From Streptomyces varsoviensis (lineage in GTDB: Bacteria; Actinomycetota; Actinomycetes; Streptomycetales; Streptomycetaceae), in contig NZ_JOBF01000002.1 in assembly GCF_000718635.1 (NCBI RefSeq), positions 124,001 to 188,000 of the forward strand: a stretch of DNA of 64,000 nucleotides, read 5' to 3'. Positions 42,401 through 52,189 of the stretch are shown one piece after another. Each line of letters starts with the position of its first letter. Position 1 is the first letter of the stretch. Below the pieces are notes generated by a model. That model was not told the DNA's origin, made no database searches, and was given only the letters and a program-made list of their open reading frames with translations. The position numbers and the translations under genes are program-made.

Positions 42401-44803
42401 ATGCGCAAGGTCAAGCGCTCGGATCGTGCCGTGCCGGGCACCGAGGAACTCGCGGCACTCGACGCGCACTGGCGTGCCGCCAATTACCTGTCCGTCGGAC
42501 AGATCTACCTGCTGGGCAACCCGCTGCTGCGGGAGCCGCTGCGGCCCGCGCACATCAAACCCCGGCTGCTCGGCCACTGGGGCACCTCACCCGGCCTCAA
42601 CCTCATCCACACCCACCTCAACCGTGTGATCAAACAGCGCGACCTGCGGGCCCTGTGCGTCTGGGGCCCCGGCCACGGAGGCCCCGCCGTCCTCGCCAAC
42701 TCCTGGCTGGACGGCAGCTACAGCAGGACGTATCCGGACGTGAGCCGGGACGATACCGGCATGGAGCGGCTGTTCCGGCAGTTCTCCTTCCCCGGCGGAG
42801 TGCCCAGCCACGTCGCCCCCGAGACGCCCGGCTCCGTGCACGAGGGCGGTGAGCTGGGCTACTCCCTGGCCCACGCGTACGGCGCCGCGTTCGACAATCC
42901 GCGGCTGCTGGTCGCCTGCGTCATCGGTGACGGCGAGGCCGAGACCGGACCGCTCGCCGCCTCCTGGCGCTCCCACACCTTCCTCGACGCCGTGCACGAC
43001 GGCGCGGTCCTGCCGATCCTGCACCTCAACGGCTACAAGATCGCCAACCCGACGGTGCTCTCCCGGCTCCCCGAGGACGAACTCGACGAGCTGCTGCGCG
43101 GGTACGGGCACGAGCCCCTGTACGTCGCCGGCGACGAACCCCTCCAGGTGCACCGCGAACTGGCCGCCGCGCTCGACCACGCCCTGGACCGCGTCGACGA
43201 CATCCAGCGGACCGTCCGTGCCGAGGGCGCCCAGGCCCCCGCGACGGACGGCACGCGCCCGCGCTGGCCGCTGATCGTGCTCCGTACGCCCAAGGGCTGG
43301 ACGGGCCCCGCCGAGGTCGACGGCACGCCCGTCGAAGGGACCTGGCGCGCCCATCAGGTCCCCCTCTCCGAGGTACGGGACAACCCGGCGCACCTGGCCC
43401 GGTTGGAGGAGTGGCTGCGGTCCTACCGTCCGGAAGAACTCTTCGACGAGCGGGGCCGCCCCCTGCCCCAGGTGCTGGCCTGCGTGCCCGAAGGCGACCG
43501 CGGGCTCGGCGCGAGCGCGCACGCCAACGGCGGGCTGCTCACCAGGGAACTGCCCATCGCGCCCCTGGAACGCTTCGCCGTGCCCGTCGACAAGCCGGGC
43601 GCCACCCTCCACGAACCCACCCGGGTGCTCGGAGAACTGCTCGCGCAGATCATGAAGGACACCGCGCGGCGCCGGGACTTCCGCGTCGTCGGCCCCGACG
43701 AGACGGCCTCCAACCGGCTCGGCGCGCTCTTCACCGTCACCGGCAAGGCATGGCAGGAACGAATACTGCCCACCGACGAACACCTCGCCCGCGACGGACG
43801 CGTCATGGAGGTGCTCTCCGAACACCTCTGCCAGGGCTGGCTGGAGAGCTACCTCCTCACCGGCCGGCACGGCCTGTTCTCCTGCTACGAGGCGTTCGTG
43901 CACATCGTCGACTCGATGGTCAACCAGCACATCAAGTGGCTCAAGACGTCCCGCTCGCTGTCCTGGCGCGCCCCCGTACCATCCCTGAACTACCTGCTGA
44001 CCTCGCACGTCTGGCGCCAGGACCACAACGGCTTCTCCCACCAGGACCCCGGCTTCGTCGACCACGTCCTCAACAAGAGCCCCGACGTCGTACGCGTCTA
44101 CCTGCCGCCGGACGCCAACACCCTGCTGTCCGTGACCGACCACGTGCTGCGCAGCCGCGACTACGTCAACGTCGTCGTGGCGGGCAAACAGCCCTGCTTC
44201 GACTGGCTGTCCCTCGACGAGGCGCGCGTCCACTGCGCCCGCGGCGCCGGAGTGTGGGACTGGGCCGGGACGGAGACCGGCGGCCGGGAGCCGGACGTGG
44301 TGCTGGCCTGTGCGGGCGACGTACCCACTCAGGAAGTGCTCGCCGCGGCCGGCCTGCTCCGCGACCGGGTACCCGACCTCGCCGTCCGCGTGGTCAACGT
44401 CGTCGACATGACACGGCTGCTGCCGCGCGAGGAGCATCCGCACGGCATGCCGGAGGCCGAGTACGACGCGCTGTTCACCCGGGACAAGCCGGTGATCTTC
44501 GCGTACCACGGCTACCCGTGGCTGATCCACCGGCTCGCCTACCGCCGGGCGGGCCACCCCCGCCTCCATGTGCGCGGCTACAAGGAGTCGGGCACCACCA
44601 CCACGCCCTTCGACATGGTCGTCCGCAACGACCTCGACCGCTACCGGCTCGTCATGGACGTCATCGACCGCGTACCCGGTCTCGGGGCGCGCGCCGCGGC
44701 GGTGCGCCAGTCGATGGCCGACGCCCGCGCCCGCCACCACTTCTGGATCCGCGAACACGGCACCGACCTGCCCGAGGTCGCCGCCTGGTCCTGGTCCGGC
44801 TGA
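42401..44803 (+). CDS. xfp: Xylulose-5-phosphate/fructose-6-phosphate phosphoketolase
   Basis: The 800-residue ThDP enzyme has the full phosphoketolase length. Signatures: [78 protein letters not shown] (ThDP motif GDGE...), and [32 protein letters not shown]. It splits xylulose 5-phosphate or fructose 6-phosphate with phosphate into acetyl phosphate plus a triose or tetrose phosphate, giving ATP without oxygen. ATG 42401 is taken because GGAGG is five bases upstream; ATG 42389 is possible. It begins a likely operon with GAPDH, HAD phosphatase/mutase and GH65. Confidence 0.95.
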   Translation: MRKVKRSDRAVPGTEELAALDAHWRAANYLSVGQIYLLGNPLLREPLRPAHIKPRLLGHWGTSPGLNLIHTHLNRVIKQRDLRALCVWGPGHGGPAVLANSWLDGSYSRTYPDVSRDDTGMERLFRQFSFPGGVPSHVAPETPGSVHEGGELGYSLAHAYGAAFDNPRLLVACVIGDGEAETGPLAASWRSHTFLDAVHDGAVLPILHLNGYKIANPTVLSRLPEDELDELLRGYGHEPLYVAGDEPLQVHRELAAALDHALDRVDDIQRTVRAEGAQAPATDGTRPRWPLIVLRTPKGWTGPAEVDGTPVEGTWRAHQVPLSEVRDNPAHLARLEEWLRSYRPEELFDERGRPLPQVLACVPEGDRGLGASAHANGGLLTRELPIAPLERFAVPVDKPGATLHEPTRVLGELLAQIMKDTARRRDFRVVGPDETASNRLGALFTVTGKAWQERILPTDEHLARDGRVMEVLSEHLCQGWLESYLLTGRHGLFSCYEAFVHIVDSMVNQHIKWLKTSRSLSWRAPVPSLNYLLTSHVWRQDHNGFSHQDPGFVDHVLNKSPDVVRVYLPPDANTLLSVTDHVLRSRDYVNVVVAGKQPCFDWLSLDEARVHCARGAGVWDWAGTETGGREPDVVLACAGDVPTQEVLAAAGLLRDRVPDLAVRVVNVVDMTRLLPREEHPHGMPEAEYDALFTRDKPVIFAYHGYPWLIHRLAYRRAGHPRLHVRGYKESGTTTTPFDMVVRNDLDRYRLVMDVIDRVPGLGARAAAVRQSMADARARHHFWIREHGTDLPEVAAWSWSG

Positions 44804-44835
44804 CCCACTGCCCTTTCCCGCCCCCGGAGCACACC

Positions 44836-45852
44836 ATGCCCATACGGATAGGAATCAACGGTTTCGGCCGCATCGGCCGCACCTACCTGCGCGGTGCACT
44901 GGAGCGGGCCGCGGCGGGCAGCGCGGCGGTCGAGGTCGTCGCCGTCAACGACATCGCCGCGCCCGCCACCCTGGCCCATCTGCTGGAGTACGACTCCACG
45001 TACGGGCGGCTCGGCCGTACCGTCTCATGCGATGCCGCCTCGCTCACCGTGGACGGCCGCCGCATCGCGGTCACCGCGGAGCGCGACCCGGCCGCCCTCG
45101 CCTGGCGCGAACAGGGCGTGGACCTCGTCATCGAGTCCACCGGCCGCTTCCGCGACCGCCAGGCCGCGGCCCTGCATCTCAAGGCCGGCGCCCGGAAAGT
45201 GCTGCTCTCCGCACCGGGGAAGGGGGCCGACGCGACCATCGTCATGGGTGTCAACCAGGACACCTACGACCCCACGCACCATCACGTGATCTCCGCCGCC
45301 TCCTGCACCACCAACTGCGTCGTCCCCATGGTCACCGTCCTCAACGAGCGCTTCGGCATCGTCAAGGGCCTGATGACGACCATCCACGGCTACACCAACG
45401 ACCAGGCGCTGCTCGACGGCCCGCACAAGGACCTGCGCCGCGCCCGGTCCGCCGCGCTGAGCATCGTCCCGACCAGTACGGACGCCGCCCGCGTCGTGGG
45501 CACGGTCGTCCCCGAACTAGACGGCGCGCTGGACGGCCTCGCGGTGCGCGTGCCCGTCGAGGACGGTTCGCTCACCGACCTGACCGCTGTGCTCCGCCGC
45601 GCCGTCACGACCGCGGAGGTCAACACCGCCTTCACGGAGGCGGCCGACCGGGGCCTGCGCGGCGTCCTTCGCGTGTCCACCGCCCCGATCGTCTCCCGCG
45701 ATGTCATCGGCGACCCGGCCTCTTGCGTGTTCGACCCCGCCCTGACCCAGACGCACGGCGAACTCGTCAAGGTCTTCGGCTGGTACGACAACGAATGGGG
45801 CTACAGCAACCGGCTGCTCGACCTCAGCGCCTACCTGGCCGAGCGGCTGTGA
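44836..45852 (+). CDS. gap: Glyceraldehyde-3-phosphate dehydrogenase
   Basis: A 338-residue type I GAPDH: INGFGRIGRTYLRGAL is the NAD-binding loop, VNDIAAPATLAHLLEYDSTY follows, SAASCTTNCVVPMV holds the catalytic Cys157, and WYDNEWGYSNRLLDL is the C-terminal signature. It oxidises glyceraldehyde 3-phosphate, here probably the triose from phosphoketolase. The presence in this island suggests a stress-specific isozyme besides a housekeeping copy. Its stop overlaps the next GTG. Confidence 0.95.
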   Translation: MPIRIGINGFGRIGRTYLRGALERAAAGSAAVEVVAVNDIAAPATLAHLLEYDSTYGRLGRTVSCDAASLTVDGRRIAVTAERDPAALAWREQGVDLVIESTGRFRDRQAAALHLKAGARKVLLSAPGKGADATIVMGVNQDTYDPTHHHVISAASCTTNCVVPMVTVLNERFGIVKGLMTTIHGYTNDQALLDGPHKDLRRARSAALSIVPTSTDAARVVGTVVPELDGALDGLAVRVPVEDGSLTDLTAVLRRAVTTAEVNTAFTEAADRGLRGVLRVSTAPIVSRDVIGDPASCVFDPALTQTHGELVKVFGWYDNEWGYSNRLLDLSAYLAERL

Positions 45853-46595
45853 CCGCCGCGGCGCTACGAGCGGTACGGGCCGTGGTGTTCGACACCGACG
45901 GGGTGATCACCGACTCGGCGCGGGTCCACGCCGCCGCCTGGAAGGCCGCCTTCGACGTGTGCCTGCGCGAGCATCCGCCCGAGGAACCGGTGTGTCGAAG
46001 GCCGTTCGACGCCGAGGCCGACTATCTGCGGTACGTGGACGGCAAGTCCCACCTCGACGGGGCCGCGTCCTTCCTGGCCTCCCGCGGCCTGCGGCTGGCG
46101 GAAGCGGCCGTCGCGGAGGTCGCCGCGCACAAGGAGCGGCTGTTCACCGAGCGGCTCCGGGACGGCGAAATAGGCGCCTATCCGGGCACGGTGCGGCTGT
46201 TGCGGGCACTGCACGGCGACGGCGTCCCGCTCGCCGCCGCCTCCGCCTCCCGGCACGCCCGCGAACTCCTCACCCGCTCCGGCGTTCTGGACCTCTTCGA
46301 CGCCCTGGTGGACGGTGCCGAGGCCGCCCGCCTGCGGCTGCCCGGCAAGCCCGACCCCGCGCTGTTCCTGGAGGCGGCCCGACGGCTCGGCCCGCCGCCA
46401 GTGCGTACCGCGGTCGTAGAGGACGCGCTGGCCGGCGTGGAGGCGGGCCGGCGTGGAGGCTTCGGACTGGTGATCGGCGTCGACCGCACCGCGCGACCCG
46501 CAACCAGGGACGCGCTGCTGCGGCACGGCGCCCACCTCGTCGTGCGCGATCTCACCGAACTGCTCGTCGAAGCGGCCGAAGGAGGCTCTCCGTGA
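45849..46595 (+). CDS. HAD-family beta-phosphoglucomutase-like enzyme
   Basis: The 248-residue HAD protein has all catalytic motifs: VVFDTDGVITDS (Asp15 nucleophile, Asp17 acid/base), the Ser/Ala-rich AAASASRHARELL, Lys in LPGKPDPALF, and VVEDALAGVEAG. The cap domain and the HAAAWKAAF segment fit beta-phosphoglucomutase. It lies between GAPDH and a GH65 phosphorylase, overlapping both by the GTGA pattern. It should convert the beta-glucose 1-phosphate released by the phosphorylase to glucose 6-phosphate. Confidence 0.9.
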   Translation: MTAAALRAVRAVVFDTDGVITDSARVHAAAWKAAFDVCLREHPPEEPVCRRPFDAEADYLRYVDGKSHLDGAASFLASRGLRLAEAAVAEVAAHKERLFTERLRDGEIGAYPGTVRLLRALHGDGVPLAAASASRHARELLTRSGVLDLFDALVDGAEAARLRLPGKPDPALFLEAARRLGPPPVRTAVVEDALAGVEAGRRGGFGLVIGVDRTARPATRDALLRHGAHLVVRDLTELLVEAAEGGSP

Positions 46596-49033
46596 CGGGT
46601 CCGATGAAGCCGACGGAGCGAGCTGAGCGGTCGGACTGGGACTGGGAGTACGAGGGGTACGACCCCGCCGAGGAAGCCCTCCGGGAGTCGCTGTGCACCC
46701 TCGGCAACGGCCGCTTCGCCACCCGAGGCGCGGCCCCGGAATGCGCCGCGGACACCGTGCACTACCCGGGAACGTACGCGGCGGGCTGCTACAACCGGCT
46801 CATCTCCGATATCGCGGGACGCCAGGTCGAGAACGAGGACATGGTCAACCTGCCCAACTGGCTGCCGCTGCGCTTCCGCTTCCACGGTGAGGAGGGCGGG
46901 GCCGGTGAGGGCGGCGCGGGGCCTTGGCTCACGCCGGATTCCGACGCCCTCGCCGGCCACCGGCAGTCGCTCCACCTGGCCACGGGGACGCTGGAACGCC
47001 GGACGCGGTACGAGGACGCGTACGGGCACGCGCTGTCCGTACGGCAACTGCGCCTGGTCCATATGGCCGACCCCAACCTCGCGGCCCTGCGCACCGAGTT
47101 CACCGCCGAGACCCCGGTCCTCCTCGACGTCGAGGCGGCGCTGGACGGCACCGTCCGCAACAGCGGTGTGGCCCGCTACCGCGACCTCGCCGACACGCAC
47201 CTCACCCACCCGCACACCGGCACGGCGGACGCCCCGGACACCGTGTGGCTGCGCTGCCGCACCACGACGTCCGACGTCCGCATCGGCATGGCCGCCCGTA
47301 CCACCACAGACGCGCCCGGTGCTCTCGCCACCGTCCGGAACGCCCCGGCGCGAGCAGCGCAACGGTTCCGGCTGCGTCTCGCTCCTGGCCGTACCGCCAC
47401 CGTCGACAAGACCGTGGCCCTGCACACCTCGCGCGACCCCGCGATCGGCGACCCGCTGCACGCGGCCGTCGACCGGGTGGGCAGGGCGGGCGGCTTCGAT
47501 GTCCTGCTGGACCTGCACGCCGCGGCCTGGCAGCGGTTGTGGCGCCGGGCCGAGCTGGACGTTCCCGGAGAGGCCGGCCGCGTCCTGCGGCTGCACCTCT
47601 TCCATCTGCTGCAGACCCTCTCGCCGCACACCGCCGACCTCGATGTCGGCGTGCCCGCCCGAGGGCTGCACGGCGAGGCGTACCGCGGCCATGTCTTCTG
47701 GGACGAGCTGTTCATCCTGCCCTACCTCAACCTGCACTTTCCCGAGGTCTCCCGCGCATTGCTCACCTACCGACACCGTCGATTGGAACGGGCCTGCTCC
47801 GCCGCTCGGGATACCGGCCGCGCCGGCGCCATGTACCCCTGGCAGAGCGGCAGCGACGGTCGGGAGGAGACCCAGCGGCTGCACCTCAACCCGCGCTCAG
47901 GGCGCTGGCTGCCCGACCACTCGCACCTCCAGCACCACGTCGGCTCGGCGATCGCGTACAACGTGTGGCAGTACTGCGAGGCGACCGGGGACGCGGAGTT
48001 CCTGCACACCAAGGGCGCCGAGACGCTGCTGCAGATCGCCCGTTTCTGGGCGGACACGGCCACCTACGACAAGAGCTCGGACCGCTACCGGATCCGCGGA
48101 GTGGTCGGCCCGGACGAATACCACGACGGCTACCCGGACGCCGCCGGACCCGGACTCGACGACAACGCGTACACGAACGTCACCGCGGCCTGGGTACTCG
48201 CCCGCACCCTCGGCGTCCTGCGGGCCCTCCCCGCCCCACGCCACCGGGAACTCGCCGAGCGCACCGCCCTGGACGCCACGGAACTCGCCCACTGGGAGGA
48301 GGTCTCCCGCAAGCTCCGGGTGCCCTTCCACGCGGGTGTCATCAGCCAGTTCGACGGCTACGGCGACCTCGCCGAGCTCGACTGGGACGGCTACCGCGCC
48401 CGCTACGGGGACATCCGCCGGCTCGACCGGATCCTGGAGGCCGAGGGCGACACGGTCAACCGCTACCAGGCGTCTAAGCAAGCCGACGTCCTCATGCTCG
48501 GCTACCTCTTCTCGCCGGCCGAACTCCGCTCCCTCTTCCGGCGGCTGGGCTACCGGCTCGACGACGACCTCTGGCGCCGGACGGTCGACCACTACCTGCG
48601 CCGCACCAGCCACGGCTCCACCCTCAGCGGCCTGGTCCACGCCTGGGTCCTGGCCCGGGTACGGCGCGCGGAGGCGTGGACGTACTGCCAGGAAGCCCTG
48701 GCGGGCGACATCGCCGACGTACAGGGCGGAACCACCGGCGAGGGCATCCACCTCGGTGCCATGGCCGGCACCCTCGACCTCGTACAACGCGGCCTGACCG
48801 GACTGGAGACGCGCGGCGGCGCGCTGTGGCTGGACCCCGTTCCCCTGCCCGGCCTGTCCGCGTACGGCTTCTCCCTGCGCTACCGCGGTCACTGGGGCAT
48901 CCGGCTGCGAGTACGGCCGGGCCGCCTGGAGATCGAGGTTCCGACATCCGACCGTTCGCCGATCGAGATCGAACTCCGTGACCGGGCGGTCTGCCTGGAG
49001 CCGGGCGAGTCCTGCGTGCTGGCCCTGACATGA
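46592..49033 (+). CDS. GH65 disaccharide phosphorylase (maltose/trehalose/kojibiose type)
   Basis: An 813-residue protein with N-terminal beta-sandwich, (alpha/alpha)6 barrel and C-terminal domain. TLGNGRFATRGAAPE opens the GH65 fold; HVFWDELFILPYLNLHFPEV and MYPWQSGSDGREETQ line the active site; GVVGPDEYHDGYPDA carries Glu509, the general acid; ASKQADVLMLGYLF and TSHGSTLSGLVHAWVLA bind substrate and phosphate. GH65 enzymes phosphorolyse alpha-glucosides such as maltose, trehalose or kojibiose to beta-glucose 1-phosphate. The coupled beta-phosphoglucomutase gene fits. Trehalose, a common spore reserve, is a likely substrate, but the sequence does not decide. GGAGG precedes the GTG. Confidence 0.93.
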   Translation: MTGPMKPTERAERSDWDWEYEGYDPAEEALRESLCTLGNGRFATRGAAPECAADTVHYPGTYAAGCYNRLISDIAGRQVENEDMVNLPNWLPLRFRFHGEEGGAGEGGAGPWLTPDSDALAGHRQSLHLATGTLERRTRYEDAYGHALSVRQLRLVHMADPNLAALRTEFTAETPVLLDVEAALDGTVRNSGVARYRDLADTHLTHPHTGTADAPDTVWLRCRTTTSDVRIGMAARTTTDAPGALATVRNAPARAAQRFRLRLAPGRTATVDKTVALHTSRDPAIGDPLHAAVDRVGRAGGFDVLLDLHAAAWQRLWRRAELDVPGEAGRVLRLHLFHLLQTLSPHTADLDVGVPARGLHGEAYRGHVFWDELFILPYLNLHFPEVSRALLTYRHRRLERACSAARDTGRAGAMYPWQSGSDGREETQRLHLNPRSGRWLPDHSHLQHHVGSAIAYNVWQYCEATGDAEFLHTKGAETLLQIARFWADTATYDKSSDRYRIRGVVGPDEYHDGYPDAAGPGLDDNAYTNVTAAWVLARTLGVLRALPAPRHRELAERTALDATELAHWEEVSRKLRVPFHAGVISQFDGYGDLAELDWDGYRARYGDIRRLDRILEAEGDTVNRYQASKQADVLMLGYLFSPAELRSLFRRLGYRLDDDLWRRTVDHYLRRTSHGSTLSGLVHAWVLARVRRAEAWTYCQEALAGDIADVQGGTTGEGIHLGAMAGTLDLVQRGLTGLETRGGALWLDPVPLPGLSAYGFSLRYRGHWGIRLRVRPGRLEIEVPTSDRSPIEIELRDRAVCLEPGESCVLALT

Positions 49034-49114
49034 CGACGGCCGCGAAGCCGGCGCCTGCGTCATGTCAGGGCCCCTCCCACGCCGCCAACGGCTCCCTGCC
49101 GCGAGCCTCGGCCC

Positions 49115-49687
49115 TCAGGGCGTGGTGTCGCTCCCGTGCTCGCCCGCCGGCCGTTTCGCGGGCCGGTCCGAGTCCGCGGACGCGGCGGGCAAGTCTTGGG
49201 CGATGCGTGCCGCCCAGGCGTCGACCTCCGACCAGTCCCGGAAGTCTCCGTAACGGCAGCCGAGCAGGCGGAAGACGATCCGTCCGGTTCGGTCGAGGTG
49301 CTCGGGCCGTATGACGCCCGAGAAGCAGTGGTAGTCCCGTGGAGAGAGCTGTCGGCGCAAGGCTTCGATCTTCGGCTGTTCGCTTCGGCTCGCCAGCCGC
49401 CGCGCCGGGCCGCGCAGCGCGGCGGTCATCCCGACGCTGAACATCCACACCGGCCGGGCGGCCAGTACGGTGTGGTGATCGCGTACGAACCGGACGGCGT
49501 CCGGCAGCCAGGCGCCCTGGTGCACCGCGCTCCCGATCACCAGCGCCTCATGGACCGCCGCTGCCGGCACCCGGTCGAACGGCAGCAGCTCCACGTGGCG
49601 CCCCGGTGCGTCCAGATGCCCCGCGATGCGCTCGGCCACCGACCGCGTGGAGCCGTGCTCGGTGGCGTAGCCGATCAGGACGGACAT
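49115..49687 (-). CDS. Flavodoxin-domain protein (HemG/MioC-like)
   Basis: A 190-residue protein with a flavodoxin fold: SVLIGYATEHGSTRSVAERI is the FMN phosphate loop (T-x-H-G-S-T), ALVIGSAVHQGAWLPDAVRF and PVWMFSVGMTAALRG contact the flavin, and CFSGVIRPEHLDRTGR resembles the protoporphyrinogen-oxidase-like subgroup. It could be an electron carrier or quinone-linked oxidoreductase under low oxygen. A second flavodoxin of the same type is at 53104. AGGAGGGTC-like bases precede the ATG. Confidence 0.88.
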   Translation of the reverse strand: MSVLIGYATEHGSTRSVAERIAGHLDAPGRHVELLPFDRVPAAAVHEALVIGSAVHQGAWLPDAVRFVRDHHTVLAARPVWMFSVGMTAALRGPARRLASRSEQPKIEALRRQLSPRDYHCFSGVIRPEHLDRTGRIVFRLLGCRYGDFRDWSEVDAWAARIAQDLPAASADSDRPAKRPAGEHGSDTTP

Positions 49688-49825
49688 GATGACCCTCCTT
49701 CGTCGCTCTCAGCCTCCTCCAGGGACCGGCCGGGAACCGCTGCCCACCGTGAAGGCGCGAGGGAAGGACATCATCGGCTCGGCAACGGCGTGCCTGCCCT
49801 GGGAAGCGCAGCGCGGGTGCTCCGG

Positions 49826-50713
49826 TCACCCATGCTGCGGTACTACGGCCACCGGGCAGGCGGCGTGGTGCAGTGCCGCGTGGCCGACCCGGCCGAGCTG
49901 GAGGCCGAAGTGGCCGTGCCGCCGCCGGGCGCCGACGACCAGGAGCCCGGCGTCGGCCGACAGGTCCAGGAGGATCTTGCGGGCGGGGCCTTCCACGACG
50001 AGCCTTCTCACCTCGACCTCGGGAAACTCGCGCACCGCGTCGCCCAGGGCTTCGTCGAGCAACGCCGAGGCGCGTGAGAGGTGAGCGCGGGCCGGGTCCT
50101 CGGCGAGGTGCGGATGGTCGACCGTCTCGTGTGCCGGGCACCGCCAGGCGCGTACGGCGTCGAGGCCGCACCGTCGGGCCGCAGCCGCGCGGAAGGCGAA
50201 CCGCACGGCGGCGCTCCCGCTCGCGGGTTCGCCCACGCCGAGCAGGACGGGCCCCCGCGCGAGGTCGCCCGGGGGCGACGAGCCGCGCACCACGACGACC
50301 GGGCAGCGCGCCCGCGCGGCCAGGGCCAGACTGACGGAGCCGAGCAGCAGCTCCGCCACCGGGCCCCGCCCGCGGTGCCCGACGACGAGCGTCGACGCGT
50401 TGCGCGCCTCGCGCAGGAGCGCGGTCGGCGCGTCCTCCGGCAGCACCTCGGTGGAGACCTTTACACCGCCGCGGCGCCGCCGGGCCCGCTCGGCGGCCGA
50501 GGCCAGAATGCGCTCCGCCATGGCCCGCTCGGAGGGCCGGGCCACATAGTCCACCAGGTCCGTCGCCGCTTCGTACCGCTCCCAGAGAGAGGCTTGTACC
50601 AGGCGCAGCGGCAGCCCCAGCCGTGCCGCCTCGTCCACGGCCCAGTCGACCGCCGCGAGCGAGGACTCCGATCCGTCGACCCCTACCACCAAGGGAAGGT
50701 CCACCGTCCACAC
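49826..50713 (-). CDS. Tandem-domain universal stress protein
   Basis: A 295-residue tandem USP. Domain one: VVGVDGSESSLAAVDWAVDE and GHRGRGPVAELLLGSVSLAL; domain two: GPVLLGVGEPASGSAAVRFA and GARRRHGHFGLQLGRVGHAA, with CPVAVV at the end. The start is a GTG at 50713 or 50704; the true one is uncertain. Palindromes of the regulon type lie about 100-135 bp upstream. It is the third USP in the island. Confidence 0.92.
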   Translation of the reverse strand: MWTVDLPLVVGVDGSESSLAAVDWAVDEAARLGLPLRLVQASLWERYEAATDLVDYVARPSERAMAERILASAAERARRRRGGVKVSTEVLPEDAPTALLREARNASTLVVGHRGRGPVAELLLGSVSLALAARARCPVVVVRGSSPPGDLARGPVLLGVGEPASGSAAVRFAFRAAAARRCGLDAVRAWRCPAHETVDHPHLAEDPARAHLSRASALLDEALGDAVREFPEVEVRRLVVEGPARKILLDLSADAGLLVVGARRRHGHFGLQLGRVGHAALHHAACPVAVVPQHG

Positions 50714-50811
50714 CGCCTCTCACGCGCGACATGCCTGGGCGACAGGCACTCCGGAGGCACTCCGGGGGTTCTTCTCCGCCCAGCCTGACACCGGTCGCCC
50801 GGACGGCCAAC

Positions 50812-50847
50812 GGGCCGTTCGGACTCATCGTTCGGGAACTCCGGCCC
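50812..50847. promoter_or_regulatory. Paired OsdR/DevR-type sites before a usp gene
   Basis: GGGCCGTTCGGACT (50812-50825, 12 of 14 core positions) and GGGAACTCCGGCCC (50834-50847, near the DosR-box form) are 22 bp apart and 99 bp before the leftward usp gene at 50713. Confidence 0.5.
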
Positions 50848-50909
50848 GTAGTTTCGAGCCGTGCTGCCACGACGGCGCGCCCCGGTCGCGGCCGCCCTCG
50901 CGGGGCACG

Positions 50910-51371
50910 TCAGCCGACGTGGATGCTCACTTCCGGCGGTGTGCGCAGTGAGTTGTGCACGGTGCAGCGACTCACCACCGCGTGCAGAACCTCGCGTTGG
51001 GCACTGCTGAGTTCCACCGGCAGGAGGATCCGCAACCGTACGGCGATCACGCGTGGCGGTCCGTCCTCGGCCATGTCGAACCCCGCCGTCACGCGCAGGT
51101 TTTCGCGTGGCAGGTGATAACGCCGGAGGAACCCGCCCGTGTAATGGGCGACGCACGCGGCGAGCGAGGCGATGAACAGCTCCACCGGCGTGGGACCGAG
51201 ATCATCGCCGTTCGCGTCGCGTGGCTGATCGGCCTTCATCTCGTGGCCGCGCACCGCGATGGTGTAGGTGTTCGCCGACGCGTGGGTCACCTCGACGCGC
51301 CCCGAGTGGCGCGCGCCCTGTGGCGGCGGCTTCAGCGGACGCAACCCGCGCGCCGTGTCCGTACCGGTCAT
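50910..51371 (-). CDS. OsmC/Ohr-family protein
   Basis: The 153-residue protein shows the OsmC pattern with two redox cysteines: FIASLAACVAHYTGGFLRR and AVVSRCTVHNSLRTPP. GPTPVELF before the first Cys is typical. OsmC proteins reduce organic hydroperoxides with dithiol help. ATG 51371 follows GAGGAGGA. A perfect-match regulon palindrome lies 107 bp upstream, placing this peroxide-defence gene in the set. Confidence 0.92.
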   Translation of the reverse strand: MTGTDTARGLRPLKPPPQGARHSGRVEVTHASANTYTIAVRGHEMKADQPRDANGDDLGPTPVELFIASLAACVAHYTGGFLRRYHLPRENLRVTAGFDMAEDGPPRVIAVRLRILLPVELSSAQREVLHAVVSRCTVHNSLRTPPEVSIHVG

Positions 51372-51477
51372 GATGGCTCCTCCTCGAACGCGTCGCGTAC
51401 CCGCGATGGTCGCTGTGCTGCCTGTCAGCGAAGTCCTCGGGCGGCGGGCCGGCCAGGGGCCGGTAGGGCGACGCGGA

Positions 51478-51491
51478 GGGCCGCCCGGCCC
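51478..51491. promoter_or_regulatory. OsdR/DevR-type palindrome before osmC-like gene
   Basis: GGGCCGCCCGGCCC matches GGGCCGNNCGGCCC at all fixed positions. It is 107 bp before the OsmC-family ATG at 51371. Confidence 0.5.
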
Positions 51492-51595
51492 GTGCCGCGA
51501 CGGCTGGCGGCACACGCGATGAGGCGTGCTACCGGAAGGGTTCGTTTCGCACCCACGGATCGCCGGTGGCGGAGGGGCTGTTCGTCGAGCCCTCC

Positions 51596-51609
51596 GGGCC
51601 ATGCGGCCC
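51596..51609. promoter_or_regulatory. OsdR/DevR-type palindrome before the small membrane protein gene
   Basis: GGGCCATGCGGCCC, 13 of 14 core positions, ends 74 bp before the ATG at 51683. With the site at 51478 it gives the divergent osmC/membrane-protein region one site for each side. Confidence 0.5.
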
Positions 51610-51682
51610 GGGGCGTAGCGGCGCGGCCACGAGCAGCATGGCAGCAAGGAATACGAGGTATCCGCTCTGAGAGGCGGTAGCC

Positions 51683-51907
51683 ATGATCGCGCTCATTCTG
51701 ATCGCCGCGACAGTCATCGGCGCATTCATCGTCTTCGGCAACAGTCTGTTCGTCCTGGGCTTCGCCCTCATGGCGTGCGGGCTCCTGGGGCTGATGGTCT
51801 TCCTCGCCACGACGGCCGGCGCGCACAAGCAGCCGGGCGAGACCGGGGCGATCGTGGAGGAGAGGCACTACATCGGCGACCCCTACGGCCGGCATCGCCT
51901 CCGGTGA
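51683..51907 (+). CDS. Small two-span membrane protein
   Basis: A 74-residue protein with two hydrophobic helices (ALILIAATVIGAFIVFG and FVLGFALMACGLLGLMVFLA) and a polar C-terminal tail ending in PYGRHRLR. ATG 51683 follows GAGAGGCGG. It has a regulon palindrome upstream. No family function is known to me. Confidence 0.75.
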   Translation: MIALILIAATVIGAFIVFGNSLFVLGFALMACGLLGLMVFLATTAGAHKQPGETGAIVEERHYIGDPYGRHRLR

Positions 51908-52189
51908 CGCCAGGGCGGTTCGGATGTGATCCGGGCCACCCGAAGCGGCTCCGGGCCGCCCCGGCTTCGGGAGGGAACGGACAGGCGCGGCGGGGAAACA
52001 GGCCATCATGGCCGCGCGTTCCCGCCGCTCCGGGACCGCCCGGCAGCCAACTGGCCGGGCGGCGGCCGTACGCGCGGGCGTCCGGGCCGTCGGCCCGCCC
52101 CTGCCCAGCGGCCCAGCGCCGGGCCGACGGCCGCCGCTGGGTCCGCGTCCCGGACCCAGCAGACGGCTCGCGGTACGCGCCGAGGCGCT

